64,000 nt of DNA, taken from contig CAYYNQ010000038.1 in the NCBI GenBank assembly GCA_964473105.1, forward strand, positions 8,103-72,102, written 5' to 3'. This DNA is from CAYYNQ01 sp964473105. GTDB lineage: Bacteria > Sumerlaeota > Sumerlaeia > MVZB01. The notes below the pieces were generated by a model, which was given only the letters and a program-made list of their open reading frames with translations, was not told the origin of the DNA and did not search any database. This document shows, one piece after another, positions 1-8,886 of this stretch (the stretch's first letter is position 1; the number at the start of each line of letters is the position of its first letter). The position numbers and the translations under genes are program-made.

Positions 1-618
1 GGGGCAGTGCTCGACCAGGGGGTCGCGATGGCTTCCCGGGATCATCCGCAGGCTGCCGTTCTTCAGGGTCGAGTCATAGATGGGGATCCATACGGTCAAC
101 AGGTTGGTGTTGTTGGCTTCCTCGATCGTGACCCCCAGGTCCTGATGCCAGTTGGTTCTTGCAATCAAGGCATGCTGTTCTTCCCTTGCGAACATTGCCT
201 GAGGAGGTTTGATCCGCACATGCTGGATTGGGTTGGCCGTGATTTCCGGCCCGATGAACATTTCGATCTTGTCCAGCAGTTGTGGCTTGGTCATGATGTT
301 GAAAAGGGCCCTTGGAAAGTGGAACGGCGTTTCCTCCGTGACATCCCAGAGGGGGAGGGAGAAATTGAAGTAATCAATCCATGGCCGACTCGTTTCGTTG
401 ATGACCCGAATCAGTTTTTGGTCGAATGGCAGGCCCTCAAATGCCGAGGTCAGGGTTCCCTCCCTGTGCCATTGCTCGGCAATTTCGCCGAGCCGTTCCG
501 TGTAGTCATCCATCAGCGGCTGGAAGTCGGCGATGGGGTCAAAGACGCCCCTGATGATGACATAGCCATTCTCGTTGAATTCATCGAGAAGAGGCTGGGC
601 TGTACATGTAGATGTCAT
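1..618 (-). CDS. PhyH-type Fe(II)/2-oxoglutarate oxygenase, partial
   Basis: An open frame starts at the ATG at 618 on the minus strand and runs off the left edge after 206 codons, so its C-terminus is missing. What is seen: a GYVIIRGVFD stretch near residues 18-27, the iron-binding HxD as WHQD (H158, D160), and the strand LTVWIPIYDST followed by NGSLRMIPGSH. This is the order found in phytanoyl-CoA dioxygenase-family enzymes, cytosolic oxygenases that hydroxylate small substrates using Fe(II), O2 and 2-oxoglutarate. The distal His and Arg would lie beyond the edge. It is the last visible gene of a minus-strand run, 239 bp after the unknown gene ending at 858. The substrate cannot be told. 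Confidence 0.88.
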   Translation of the reverse strand, partial: MTSTCTAQPLLDEFNENGYVIIRGVFDPIADFQPLMDDYTERLGEIAEQWHREGTLTSAFEGLPFDQKLIRVINETSRPWIDYFNFSLPLWDVTEETPFHFPRALFNIMTKPQLLDKIEMFIGPEITANPIQHVRIKPPQAMFAREEQHALIARTNWHQDLGVTIEEANNTNLLTVWIPIYDSTLKNGSLRMIPGSHRDPLVEHCP

Positions 619-857
619 TGATTCAGGATAACTTTCCGGATCAAAACGACTTTGAGTTTCTGGGGCCGAAGATCCTGCGACGGATGCGAGGCCGGTTCCC
701 GCGGGAACTTCCTTAGGGTCCGTTTAATGGCTCATTCTATAAAATGGGCTTTTGGGTTTACAAGGTAAAAGGGCATATGCATGCCGGGCGTCACGTGCCT
801 GTCCGGGTTCCTTGAAACGGTTTTCTGCAGGCACGGCCGCGACGCCGGCTTGCCGTG

Positions 858-1577
858 TCATTCGATGCCAAACCCGCACATGCCGTTTCCGTTGGGTCCC
901 AGGTCATAGCCGATGCAGCTAACCGTCATCTGTTCTCCCAGATAGGATGCGCCGAGACAGACGACCCTTGCCCGTTTCTGCTCCACACCTTCAAAACAGT
1001 TAAGGAAGGGCTTCCTTGGATAATGGGCAGCAAGTTCCGTGAGCAGTTGCGCTTGTTCTGGGCCACCCGCAAGGGCTCTGACGACCGGGTGTTTGCCCAG
1101 GTCTTCAGCCTCCATTTCGCCCGCACGAAATCCGAACGGGACAAATCTTACGCCGGGATTCCCCCCCGCAAGTTCCGTGGCCAGTTCTTGCTCATCCAGT
1201 TCGATGCCCTTTCCCGACATTTCCGTCAGCATTGGCTCCTCAACGGGCTTCAGACGTGGGTGGTCCCGGATGTAGAGGCCCTTGTCCGGAACATACAGGA
1301 TGGCCGTGTCGGTCCAAAGCCAGCGTCGCTGCATGGCCTCGATGATGGCTGCGAAGGGTTCATGTCCGGGTTCGTCCCACACGGTGCGGGCCAGCAGCAG
1401 CGCCTGTGCACATGTCGGGCATTGCAGTCCTGCTTTCCGGATTCCATGGGCCACAACGGAAAAATCACCGAACCCCTTTTGGTCGGAATGGAAGACCAGG
1501 GTTTCGCCTGTGGCGGGATCGATAACCTCCAGCCTGTTGCTGTTCGGGGTGGATTTTTGTTCGGTCATGTCCTGCAT
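858..1577 (-). CDS. conserved-looking hypothetical protein
   Basis: This 239-residue protein is not recognised. It has no signal peptide or membrane segment and looks cytosolic. Visible traits are an N-terminal LEVIDPATGE stretch, a CPTC pair near residues 53-56 that could bind a metal or form a disulfide, and a C-terminal tail rich in Cys and Gly (NGNGMCGFGIE). It begins 14 bp after the D-2-hydroxyacid dehydrogenase stop and so is very likely co-transcribed with it. The start may be the ATG at 1577 or the one at 1568; neither has a clear ribosome-binding site. The opposite strand is also open here, but the minus-strand frame matches the operon direction. Confidence 0.7.
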   Translation of the reverse strand: MQDMTEQKSTPNSNRLEVIDPATGETLVFHSDQKGFGDFSVVAHGIRKAGLQCPTCAQALLLARTVWDEPGHEPFAAIIEAMQRRWLWTDTAILYVPDKGLYIRDHPRLKPVEEPMLTEMSGKGIELDEQELATELAGGNPGVRFVPFGFRAGEMEAEDLGKHPVVRALAGGPEQAQLLTELAAHYPRKPFLNCFEGVEQKRARVVCLGASYLGEQMTVSCIGYDLGPNGNGMCGFGIE

Positions 1578-1591
1578 CCCGGGCTGGTTCT

Positions 1592-2617
1592 TCAGGCTGT
1601 TCCCGCGAACGGGTCATTCGGCAGCAGTTTCCGCCGCGGGTTGACGGATGGATTGACATAGGATTTCGGCATGTATCCGTTTGCGACATCCGCGATTGTC
1701 TCGATCGAGAACTTCCAGAAGCGGTCGAGATGTTTTTCGACAAAGCCCGCCATGTGGGGCGTGACAATCACGTTGTTGAATTCATAGAGCGGGTGGGTCT
1801 TGCCGTTGTCCGGTATATTTTCAAGCACATCCAGGCCGACTCCCCCCAGTCGGTCCCCGTGCAGGATCTCCAGCAGGGCTGCCTCGTCGATGACGGCCCC
1901 CCGTGAAGTGTTGATCAGGCATGCCCCCTCTTTCATCATGGCCAGGCGTTCTGCGTTTATCAGGTGAAACGTGTCATCTTTCAGGGGAATGTGGAGCGAG
2001 ACGGTGTCCGATTCACCGAGCAGCGTTTCCAGGGCGACCGGCCGGACGCCATGATGGTTTAACACCGCCTCATCGACAAAAGGATCAAACGCCAGGTAAC
2101 GGAGTCTGAACCCGGCGAGCTTTGCAATCATGCGCTGGGGGATATTGCCGAAGCCGACAAACCCGAACGTCTGGCCGTCGATTTGCCGGGGTGGATCGGT
2201 TGCACGGAAGTCGAAAAGGCCGTTTCTGACGTTATGCCCCTGGAGTGCGATCTTCCGCATAATATTCATGAAGAGTGCAATCGCGTGTTCGGCGACCGCA
2301 TCCGCGGACACGGCGGGGGTATTGGCCACGATGATTCCAAGCTCGGTTGCCCTCGGGACGGGTATATTGTCCGTGCCGCTTCCGGAACGCATGACCACGA
2401 AGCAGTCGGGTAACTGGTCCAGGGTCTCAGGTTTCAGGACCTTTGGACCTCCCAAGACCCAGATAAACCCGGCCCCCGCAGCTGTCTCCAACACCTCGTC
2501 CTGGGTGGTGCATTGCCTGGAAACAAATCCAATGTCCAGGCTTTGGAGTTGATCTGTGACCCATCCCGGGACTTCGGGGGCATCGTAGGCAACCAGTGCG
2601 ACCTTGAGTTGATTCAT
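1592..2617 (-). CDS. D-2-hydroxyacid dehydrogenase (NAD-dependent)
   Basis: This 341-residue protein belongs to the D-isomer 2-hydroxyacid dehydrogenase family (SerA/GhrB-like), which interconverts 2-hydroxy and 2-keto acids with NAD(P). The catalytic triad is visible as Arg239 in NTSRGAVIDE, Glu266 in GLDVLEN and His288 in TPHMAG. The Rossmann loop near residues 154-161 reads GFGNIP, with Pro where the family normally has the last Gly of GxGxxG. I chose the ATG at 2617 (MNQLKVALVAYD) over one five codons upstream because the first beta strand begins there. It lies 23 bp after the epimerase gene in the same run. No ACT domain is present, so a role in serine synthesis is not implied. Confidence 0.9.
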   Translation of the reverse strand: MNQLKVALVAYDAPEVPGWVTDQLQSLDIGFVSRQCTTQDEVLETAAGAGFIWVLGGPKVLKPETLDQLPDCFVVMRSGSGTDNIPVPRATELGIIVANTPAVSADAVAEHAIALFMNIMRKIALQGHNVRNGLFDFRATDPPRQIDGQTFGFVGFGNIPQRMIAKLAGFRLRYLAFDPFVDEAVLNHHGVRPVALETLLGESDTVSLHIPLKDDTFHLINAERLAMMKEGACLINTSRGAVIDEAALLEILHGDRLGGVGLDVLENIPDNGKTHPLYEFNNVIVTPHMAGFVEKHLDRFWKFSIETIADVANGYMPKSYVNPSVNPRRKLLPNDPFAGTA

Positions 2618-2640
2618 CGGTGCTGACCTCATTTTCCGGT

Positions 2641-3468
2641 CTAGATTCTGCAGCCCGCCTCACGCAGCAGTTTTTTGGAGCGTTCCTTCAACTCGCGGGC
2701 AAGGATTTCCGGGTCCCATTCCCAGTGTTCGTGACTCAGCATTTCGACCGACCAGGTACCTTCATACCCTGTCGCCATGACCGCCTGGATCCCCTCGACG
2801 AGCGGCAAGACCCCGTCGCCGGGCAGTGCTGTCCTGTCGTCATCATGCCAGGCATCACCCTGCATTGGATTGGTGTCGCTGAGGTGCGCGCCGTGAATCA
2901 GGCCCGAATCGAGTGCTGCGACGTCCTCCCATGGCACGCCTGCCGTCCAGATGTGCCAGGTATCGACGACGATCGATATGTTGTCACGGCCTGCTTCCTC
3001 ATGAACCTCGAGGAACTGCCTGATGGTGTTGAAGGGCGAGAAGACAACGGGTTCAACGGCAAGCTTCAGGCCATGCTGCTTCGCGATATCCGCCAGTTCC
3101 GCCAGTGACGCGGCGATCAACCTGCGTTGCTCCGGCCATTTCATTCCCTTGAGTGAGTCGAGCACGATCATCTGCAGGGCACCGCAGTTCAGCTTCTCGG
3201 CGGCATGGCACAATCGCTCAAAATCCGCGATCAGTTCCTTCCTGAAACCCGGGTCCTGCTTCTCGACATGGAGCACACAGTTGAGCATCGTGACACTGAG
3301 GTTCCCCAGTTTCGGCACCAGTTCTTCGGCGGTGAACCCGTTGTCAAGGTAACGCCGGAGCTTGGTGATCCACAGTTCAATGGCATCATAACCGGTCTCC
3401 TGGGCGATTCGAATGTCGGTCACCACGTTGGTGTTCATGATACAGCCGGCATGCAGTCCAAGTTCCAT
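2641..3468 (-). CDS. sugar phosphate isomerase/epimerase (xylose isomerase-like TIM barrel)
   Basis: A 275-residue TIM-barrel protein of the AP endonuclease 2/IolE-like family, whose members use a divalent metal to isomerise or dehydrate sugars and cyclitols. Metal-site strands are visible: LKLAVEPVVF (Glu), IVVDTWHIW (Asp, His), AHLSDTNP (His, Asp) and the late WSVEML (Glu). The start at 3468 is preceded by GAGG with an 8-base spacer and sits 11 bp after the stop of the Gfo/Idh gene. An in-frame start at 3504 would overlap that gene and is less likely. Pairing with a Gfo/Idh dehydrogenase is common in sugar and inositol catabolism. The exact substrate is unknown. Confidence 0.88.
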   Translation of the reverse strand: MELGLHAGCIMNTNVVTDIRIAQETGYDAIELWITKLRRYLDNGFTAEELVPKLGNLSVTMLNCVLHVEKQDPGFRKELIADFERLCHAAEKLNCGALQMIVLDSLKGMKWPEQRRLIAASLAELADIAKQHGLKLAVEPVVFSPFNTIRQFLEVHEEAGRDNISIVVDTWHIWTAGVPWEDVAALDSGLIHGAHLSDTNPMQGDAWHDDDRTALPGDGVLPLVEGIQAVMATGYEGTWSVEMLSHEHWEWDPEILARELKERSKKLLREAGCRI

Positions 3469-3479
3469 CGCGCCATCCT

Positions 3480-4502
3480 CTACCCCGTCATCAGATTGAC
3501 ACACTCGCCCGTTTTGGCTGAGCGGTAGGCTGCCTGCATCACCTGGATACCGGTGATGGCCTGGCGGCCGCTGCAGACCGGTTCGGTGTCATTCACGATG
3601 CAGTCGACAAAGTTCTGCATCTGGTCGACATACATCTCAAAATAAATATGTTCCGGCCGTGGGGTTGCCGGTGTCTCGACAGCCCATTCCCCATTGATCT
3701 CGGAGTGAACCTCCGCAGGCAGCATGCGGGCATAACCACACGTGCCGAAGATTTCCAGTGCCCCGTGCGGGCTGTTGATTGTCCGGCTGTACCATCCCGC
3801 GTCGGTGACGCATGTCATCCCGTTGTCATATTCCACCACGATCGTCGCCGTGTCCTCGACCGTAAATTTGTGGTAGTGGTTTGCCGTCGTTGCGAAAACC
3901 CTGCGGGGCCGGATGCCATCGCCGAACACGAAATGCAGTGCATCGATCCCGTGGATGGCGACATCAGCGACCGGTCCGCCGCCCGACTGTGCCTTGTCGG
4001 CCCGCCAGCTTTCGGGGTCGGGTCCCCAATTTTGTGACACACCGTGAATCCGTGCCCGGCAAGGCTGCCCCAGCCGTCCCGCGAGGATATTTTTACGAAG
4101 CCAGTTCATCTCTGCATCGGACCGCCAGACGTGTGCGATCATCAGCTTTCGGCCTGTCCGGTCCGCGGCTTCAATCATCGATTCAGCCTCGCTGACCGTC
4201 ACGGCCATGGGTTTTTCGCACAGCACATGTTTACCCGATTCGAGCATCATCCTTGCCAGCCTGGCGTTCATGCAGTTGGCCACGCCGATCACGACGGCAT
4301 CGACGTCCGGGTCGGCCGCGATGTCCTCGAACCTTGTCGTGGTTTTTGGGATGTTGCTTCCCGACGCCATCACATCCAGCGACTCCCGCCGGTGATTGGC
4401 GGCAGCGGTGATCTCAACCCCGGGAATCTTCAACAGTGCCTGCAGGTGGTAATCCCTGACGATCAGCCCTGAACCAAGCAGTGCAAACCTCAGGTTCATC
4501 AT
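3480..4502 (-). CDS. Gfo/Idh/MocA-family NAD(P)-dependent oxidoreductase
   Basis: A 340-residue cytosolic oxidoreductase. The N-terminal Rossmann fold opens with RFALLGSGLI. The family's catalytic-lysine motif is CEKPMAV (E96, K97, P98). The C-terminal alpha/beta domain carries GGGPVADVAIHGID, which holds the conserved Asp and His. Family members oxidise or reduce a hydroxyl on sugars or inositols. It lies between the DegT aminotransferase and the epimerase, all on the minus strand with short gaps. Dehydrogenase plus DegT partners make amino sugars in some bacteria, for example oxidation followed by transamination. That role is inference here. The start may be either of two adjacent ATGs (4502 or 4499). 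Confidence 0.93.
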   Translation of the reverse strand: MMNLRFALLGSGLIVRDYHLQALLKIPGVEITAAANHRRESLDVMASGSNIPKTTTRFEDIAADPDVDAVVIGVANCMNARLARMMLESGKHVLCEKPMAVTVSEAESMIEAADRTGRKLMIAHVWRSDAEMNWLRKNILAGRLGQPCRARIHGVSQNWGPDPESWRADKAQSGGGPVADVAIHGIDALHFVFGDGIRPRRVFATTANHYHKFTVEDTATIVVEYDNGMTCVTDAGWYSRTINSPHGALEIFGTCGYARMLPAEVHSEINGEWAVETPATPRPEHIYFEMYVDQMQNFVDCIVNDTEPVCSGRQAITGIQVMQAAYRSAKTGECVNLMTG

Positions 4503-4554
4503 GGTCGTTGATTTCCGGTATTCATCAGGACGATGCCGCGGGTCAGGGCCCGGC

Positions 4555-5811
4555 TCACTTCAGGTATTTCCCCGCTGCATTGCGCAGGGCAGCCGCACGT
4601 TGCTCGACGACGTCCAGGCCGTCGGTGATCTTGACCCCGAAGGCCGAACTCAATCCCGGATCCGAGACGCCGATGCTGATATTCAGTGCACGGTTCAGGA
4701 GTTCATCGGTTTTGGGCAGCATTCCCTGGCTGTATTTCATCTCGCCACCCCGGTCCTTGTAGAAGGGGCAGGTGAACGGGCACTGCTCGGGCGTGACTGT
4801 CCGTTGCTCAAGAATATGCTCCATGTTGTTGTAGACATGCCATCCGGCCTCGGCTGTGACCTTGGTCCCCAGATCCTTCGCAATCCTCTGCGCGATCTCA
4901 GCGGTCGGCATGAAGATGGTCATTACCGTTGCAGCATCCCCCCCCGGGTCCAGAATCTCACGAAACTCCAGCCCCGGCAGGTCGGCGATCAGCTCCTTGT
5001 AGCGAGCCTTGTTTCGTCGCAGTGTCCCTAGGATGGTGTCCATTTTTTTCAACTGTGCAAGCATAATGGCACCCTGGATCTCGGTCATCCTGAAATCCAG
5101 CCCGATGAACGGCCGGTTTCCCTGTTCAACGCCGCTGCGCAGCGGTGAATGGCCCTGGTCGTGGAATGCAAACGCCCTGCGGTAGAGCTCTTCATCGTCG
5201 GTGACCGCCATGCCCCCATCGCCGCAGGTGATCATCTTGTATACGTTGAAACTATAGGTTCCCATATGGCCGAACGTGCCTAGCTTTCTGCCTTTGTAGG
5301 ATCCGCCGAATGCCTGGGCGACATCCTCGATCAGAATCAGGTTATGCTTGTCGGCGATCGCCTTGAGTTCCTCGATCCGGGCCTGGTTGCCCATCATGTG
5401 GACAACCATCATGGCCTTGGTGCGTGGCGTGATCTTGGATTCCGCATCAGCCGGATCCATGTTGAGTGTCCGGTCGATTTCGCACAATACCGGGACGGCG
5501 CGTGCATAGACGACCGACGAAATGCTGGCCACGAAGGTGTAGCCCGGGACGAGGACCTCGTCGCCTGGCCCGATTCCCAGCGCACTGAGCGCGGTCAGCA
5601 GTGCCGAGGTGCCGGAATTGACGGCCACGCCATACTGGCATCCCAGATACTTGGGTACTTCGTCCTCAAGTTGGAAGACCTTGGCCTTGAATCGTGGGTC
5701 GACTTCATCTCCCACGGAGATCCCATAGCGGAACAGGAACCCTGATTCCAGCACCTCCATGGCTGCATCCATCTCTTCCTGTCCGATCAACTCCATTCCC
5801 GGTCCGGGCAT
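4555..5811 (-). CDS. DegT/DnrJ/EryC1/StrS-family PLP aminotransferase
   Basis: A 418-residue PLP enzyme of the sugar aminotransferase family. Visible are NSGTSALLTAL (phosphate binding, about residues 65-75), IEDVAQAFGG (cofactor Asp163 and Gln166), and SFNVYKMITCGDGG with the Schiff-base lysine K192. These enzymes transfer an amino group to keto-sugars or keto-cyclitols. AGAGG sits 8 bases before the ATG at 5811. It is the first gene of the minus-strand run that continues with Gfo/Idh, epimerase and dehydrogenase, 52 bp from the next gene. A few family members are dehydratases, but the lysine argues for transamination. The substrate is unknown; a keto-inositol is possible given the IolD-like gene about 12 kb away. 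Confidence 0.92.
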   Translation of the reverse strand: MPGPGMELIGQEEMDAAMEVLESGFLFRYGISVGDEVDPRFKAKVFQLEDEVPKYLGCQYGVAVNSGTSALLTALSALGIGPGDEVLVPGYTFVASISSVVYARAVPVLCEIDRTLNMDPADAESKITPRTKAMMVVHMMGNQARIEELKAIADKHNLILIEDVAQAFGGSYKGRKLGTFGHMGTYSFNVYKMITCGDGGMAVTDDEELYRRAFAFHDQGHSPLRSGVEQGNRPFIGLDFRMTEIQGAIMLAQLKKMDTILGTLRRNKARYKELIADLPGLEFREILDPGGDAATVMTIFMPTAEIAQRIAKDLGTKVTAEAGWHVYNNMEHILEQRTVTPEQCPFTCPFYKDRGGEMKYSQGMLPKTDELLNRALNISIGVSDPGLSSAFGVKITDGLDVVEQRAAALRNAAGKYLK

Positions 5812-6042
5812 TGTCCATACCTCTGTAAATCTATAGTTTGAAAGGGTTCAGCGCTGAATAAACCGTAGTCAGCCCATCCTATTGATCCAGCTGTGATTGT
5901 CCATTGAAAAATGCCTTTTCCGGTTCAAGGAACGTTGACTGTGAACGGAGAACACACTGAGATCATGAAGGGGGACGCGGACGAGAAATTAAAGATCCGG
6001 GTTCAGGTAGGTCGTGACTTCACGGCATCGATTTTCCCAGCT

Positions 6043-6678
6043 CTATGGATATCCGGCGTATTTGTTGTTGTGTCCGCCAACAAAACCAAACTGGTGCAGG
6101 TAGTGGATGTCACCGGGGCTGATGATGCCGTTCGTCGGGTCATAGATCGTTGTCGTATCATGCGCCCAGATCAGGTAGTTCGGGCCCGGGCTGGTAAAGA
6201 AGAATTCATACAGGTCGGGTGCGATGAGGGGTTGGGTGTATCCGAACCCGCCCGGTGTCTGGGTGGTGACCAGTACGCTGGACTGGGCAACGCCATACAG
6301 CGCCGGGGCGGCGGCCGACCAGAATTCGTCATAGGGTATCGACGTGATGTATTCGACAGGGGATGTCAATTGATGACCATATCCGCCAGTCGTGCCATTA
6401 AAGTTTTCTATGAGCAGATATCCCCCGTGGCCGATGTGGGGCGGGGGCATCGGGTTGGGCCAGTTCGAATTGGGATAATCGTTGTTGTCCGTGCGGTACA
6501 TCTCCATGGCCCCGCCAAGTGTCCGCATGTCCGAGAACAGCCTAGAGACCTTTGACCGGGTCTGGGCCTCCAGGAAATTGGGTACAGCGATCGCCGCTAG
6601 GATGGAGATGATTGCAACCACGATCAACAGTTCAATCAGGGTAAATCCCTGAAGGTTTTTCTTTGGGGTCATTTTCAT
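6043..6678 (-). CDS. type II secretion/type IV pseudopilin-like protein
   Basis: A 211-residue protein with a prepilin leader: short basic MKMTPKKNLQG, then FTLIELLIVVAI with Glu at position +5 after the cleavage site, then a single hydrophobic helix ending LAAIAVPNFLEAQTRSK. The C-terminal part has SPGPNYLIWAHD and YDPTNGIISPGDI, typical of the long pseudopilin-like proteins that are numerous in PVC-type bacteria. It should be cleaved by a prepilin peptidase and sit in the inner membrane or a pseudopilus. No secretion machinery gene is nearby. The start at 6678 puts the leader at a normal length; the frame is open further upstream, but that part does not look like a leader. Confidence 0.9.
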   Translation of the reverse strand: MKMTPKKNLQGFTLIELLIVVAIISILAAIAVPNFLEAQTRSKVSRLFSDMRTLGGAMEMYRTDNNDYPNSNWPNPMPPPHIGHGGYLLIENFNGTTGGYGHQLTSPVEYITSIPYDEFWSAAAPALYGVAQSSVLVTTQTPGGFGYTQPLIAPDLYEFFFTSPGPNYLIWAHDTTTIYDPTNGIISPGDIHYLHQFGFVGGHNNKYAGYP

Positions 6679-6921
6679 GGCTGTTTGACTCTTCCGCTCT
6701 GTAGTTGCGCATGATCCAAGCTGTCTGCCGTCTTGCAATCATTTCCGTTGGGGATCCTTGGGCGGTCCTGCTTTATCAGGAAACATCCCCCACGGCCGGA
6801 CTCACCCGTAACTTCGGGATCTCAAGGGATACATCAGGTCTCGACATGCACCGGATGATGCAAGACTAGTGCCGACAAGTCAATTCCCAAGTTTGGGACC
6901 CGGATGATATCGGGCCGTATT

Positions 6922-7896
6922 TCAAAGATAAAAGTTGCGGGTCCAACGGTGTGGCCTGAGAGCCTCTGTCAACCCAGGGGGGAAAGGCTGGCCGTCCGAG
7001 CAGGCGATGTTCAGTTGTACCTCTTTGCGGGTCCTCATCCCGGGGATCACCACCGATACCGCCGGATCGCTCAGGCAGAACCGCATCGCGGTCTCGGCCA
7101 GCGTTGGATAGTGCGGACGACATAACTCCTTGAGTTTCTCCACTCTGCGGTAACATTTCTGGAACCGGTCGCCGCGGAAGAAATATCTGCGCACATCATC
7201 CCCGTCCCAGTCATCATAGGTGTCCCCGGTCCAGTTGCCGATCAGCGAACTGGAATCGAACGGGACACGTGCGACAAATGCTGTCCCGGTCTTTTCGCCT
7301 TCACGGAAAAGCCGGTCCATGGGTCGCTGGTCGAAAAGGTTGAAGATGACCTGGTGAGAATCAACCAGGCCGAAGCGCGCAAGGTCGATTCCCTCGTCGG
7401 GCCGGTCGTCACGCAGTGAGACCCCGATGCGGTCGATCTTGCCCTCGAGTCGCAATTTGTTAAGTGCCTCAAGCCAGTCCGTCTCCACCAGCCCCGCAGG
7501 GAACCATCCATGAAGTTGAAACAGGTCAAGCCGGTCAACCCCGAGCCTTTTCAGGTTCCCCTCGATTCCCTCCCTGAGATACCATTCGGGATAGCGGCCG
7601 CGCATCATGGGGTCATCATCCAGGAACGAGGGCCACTCCTGGGGCCAGAGTTTGGTCGCGACGTAAATCTTCCCCCCGCTCCACTCACGCAGTGCCCGGC
7701 CGATAATTTTCTCCGCGTGACCGTCACCGTAGCTGGCTGCGGTATCCACGTAATTGACACCGTTCTCGAATGCGTGCAGCAGGGTCTCGACCGACTCCTG
7801 GTCATCGAGCGGCCCCCAGCCGCCACCGATTCCCCAGGTGCCGACACCGATCTCGCTGACGCTCCAGCCAGTCCTCCCAAATGTCCTGTATTCCAT
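6922..7896 (-). CDS. aldo/keto reductase
   Basis: A 324-residue TIM-barrel NADPH-dependent oxidoreductase. The catalytic tetrad is visible as Asp51 (VDTAASYG), Tyr56, Lys82 (VATKLWP) and His129 (LFQLHGW). The late SVVIPGMRTRKEV segment is the usual NADP phosphate-binding region. GGAAG lies 6 bases before the ATG at 7896, which starts MEYRTFGRTG, the normal family N-terminus. It follows the creatininase gene by 38 bp on the same strand and is probably co-transcribed with it. It probably reduces an aldehyde or ketone of a sugar or works on a polyol; the substrate is not known. Confidence 0.93.
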   Translation of the reverse strand: MEYRTFGRTGWSVSEIGVGTWGIGGGWGPLDDQESVETLLHAFENGVNYVDTAASYGDGHAEKIIGRALREWSGGKIYVATKLWPQEWPSFLDDDPMMRGRYPEWYLREGIEGNLKRLGVDRLDLFQLHGWFPAGLVETDWLEALNKLRLEGKIDRIGVSLRDDRPDEGIDLARFGLVDSHQVIFNLFDQRPMDRLFREGEKTGTAFVARVPFDSSSLIGNWTGDTYDDWDGDDVRRYFFRGDRFQKCYRRVEKLKELCRPHYPTLAETAMRFCLSDPAVSVVIPGMRTRKEVQLNIACSDGQPFPPGLTEALRPHRWTRNFYL

Positions 7897-7934
7897 ACGG
7901 TTCTTCCTGCCTTGCAAGGATTTGGTCCGGTGGC

Positions 7935-8750
7935 CTACCTCTGGTAGAACCGTGCCGGATCCTTCAGCCGGTCCTGGACTTCCTTGACCGCCCTGCCGAC
8001 GATTAGGCCCACGGCCTCTTCACCAAATTCAGCACTGGCCTCACGGACCGGTCGACTCGAGTTCAGGACTCCCTGAAGCTTTTTTTCATCCGCCGGCAAT
8101 TCATTCAAATCCACCAACTCCGGGAATAGCGCCATCAGGAGACTTGTTTCCCAGAATCCCGCATGGTCCTCGATGTCCGGGTGAACATCCGTCACTAGTT
8201 CATAATCGCTGAATGAAAAAGTCGCGGGGATAAACCGGCTCGGGTCACTCCGGCGACATTCCTGGTGGAAGACACGGCATGCCGCATCAGCACATCGCAG
8301 CAGCGGGTAATGACCGGCGACAAAGACGATGACCCTGAACCCGAGGCTGCGCGCCTGGTACAGGATGTGAAGAAGCAGGTCCCTGTAGGCTGCTGATTGT
8401 TCACTGAATTTCCGCCCCATGTATCCGGTCGCAAAACCTGCGGGGTCCAGTCCCATGGTCTCACAGATCGCCGGCTGGTATTCATCGAAGAGCTCGATCA
8501 GTTCGCCTTCACGGTTCTCCCCGTAATACAGCGTCGGGAAAACCAGTCCGCCGCCCTCCCTTGTGCAGCGTTCGGCAAGCCCCTGTGCCTTGAGGCCGTC
8601 CAGGCCCAGGGGGTCATGCTTTTCGTGCCACTCAAGTGTGGCAATCGGGACATAGACTGCCGGACAAGCCTCCCGGGCAGTGCGGATCTGTGTGGGCCGC
8701 ATGCGTTCATAATAGACTTCAGGCGTAGATGGATTGATTTCAGGTGTCAC
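7935..8750 (-). CDS. creatininase-family amidohydrolase
   Basis: The protein shows the creatininase fold motifs: TLEWHEKHDPLGLDGL (metal ligands Glu, His, Asp), FVAGHYPLL (His), and DHAGFWETSLL (Glu). Family members are metal-dependent hydrolases of amide or lactam bonds and include creatinine amidohydrolase and enzymes of cofactor synthesis. The start is unsure. A GTG at 8750 has GGAGG about 12 bases upstream and keeps the VYYERMRP stretch. An ATG at 8702 and a TTG at 8819 are also in frame. The first of the two metal sites looks complete. It is divergent from the amidohydrolase pair starting at 9013. PVC-type genomes often carry many such genes of unknown substrate. Confidence 0.85.
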   Translation of the reverse strand: MTPEINPSTPEVYYERMRPTQIRTAREACPAVYVPIATLEWHEKHDPLGLDGLKAQGLAERCTREGGGLVFPTLYYGENREGELIELFDEYQPAICETMGLDPAGFATGYMGRKFSEQSAAYRDLLLHILYQARSLGFRVIVFVAGHYPLLRCADAACRVFHQECRRSDPSRFIPATFSFSDYELVTDVHPDIEDHAGFWETSLLMALFPELVDLNELPADEKKLQGVLNSSRPVREASAEFGEEAVGLIVGRAVKEVQDRLKDPARFYQR

Positions 8751-8886
8751 CGCCGGCCAGAACCTCCGACTGTAATTTGCTTGCCCGTGGTAATACCAAG
8801 AAACCACCGGTTCCCTCAAGTGATATCCATTTGACTGGAACCGATGGGCGGGATCCCGGTTCCGGCATGTGGATATTTTTTCAGGT

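Noticed and set aside
7..621. 204-codon plus-strand open frame at the left edge
   Set aside because: The opposite strand encodes an unmistakable PhyH oxygenase over the same bases.
855..1661. 268-codon plus-strand open frame
   Set aside because: It is opposite the unknown minus-strand gene. The minus-strand frame fits the operon direction and spacing.
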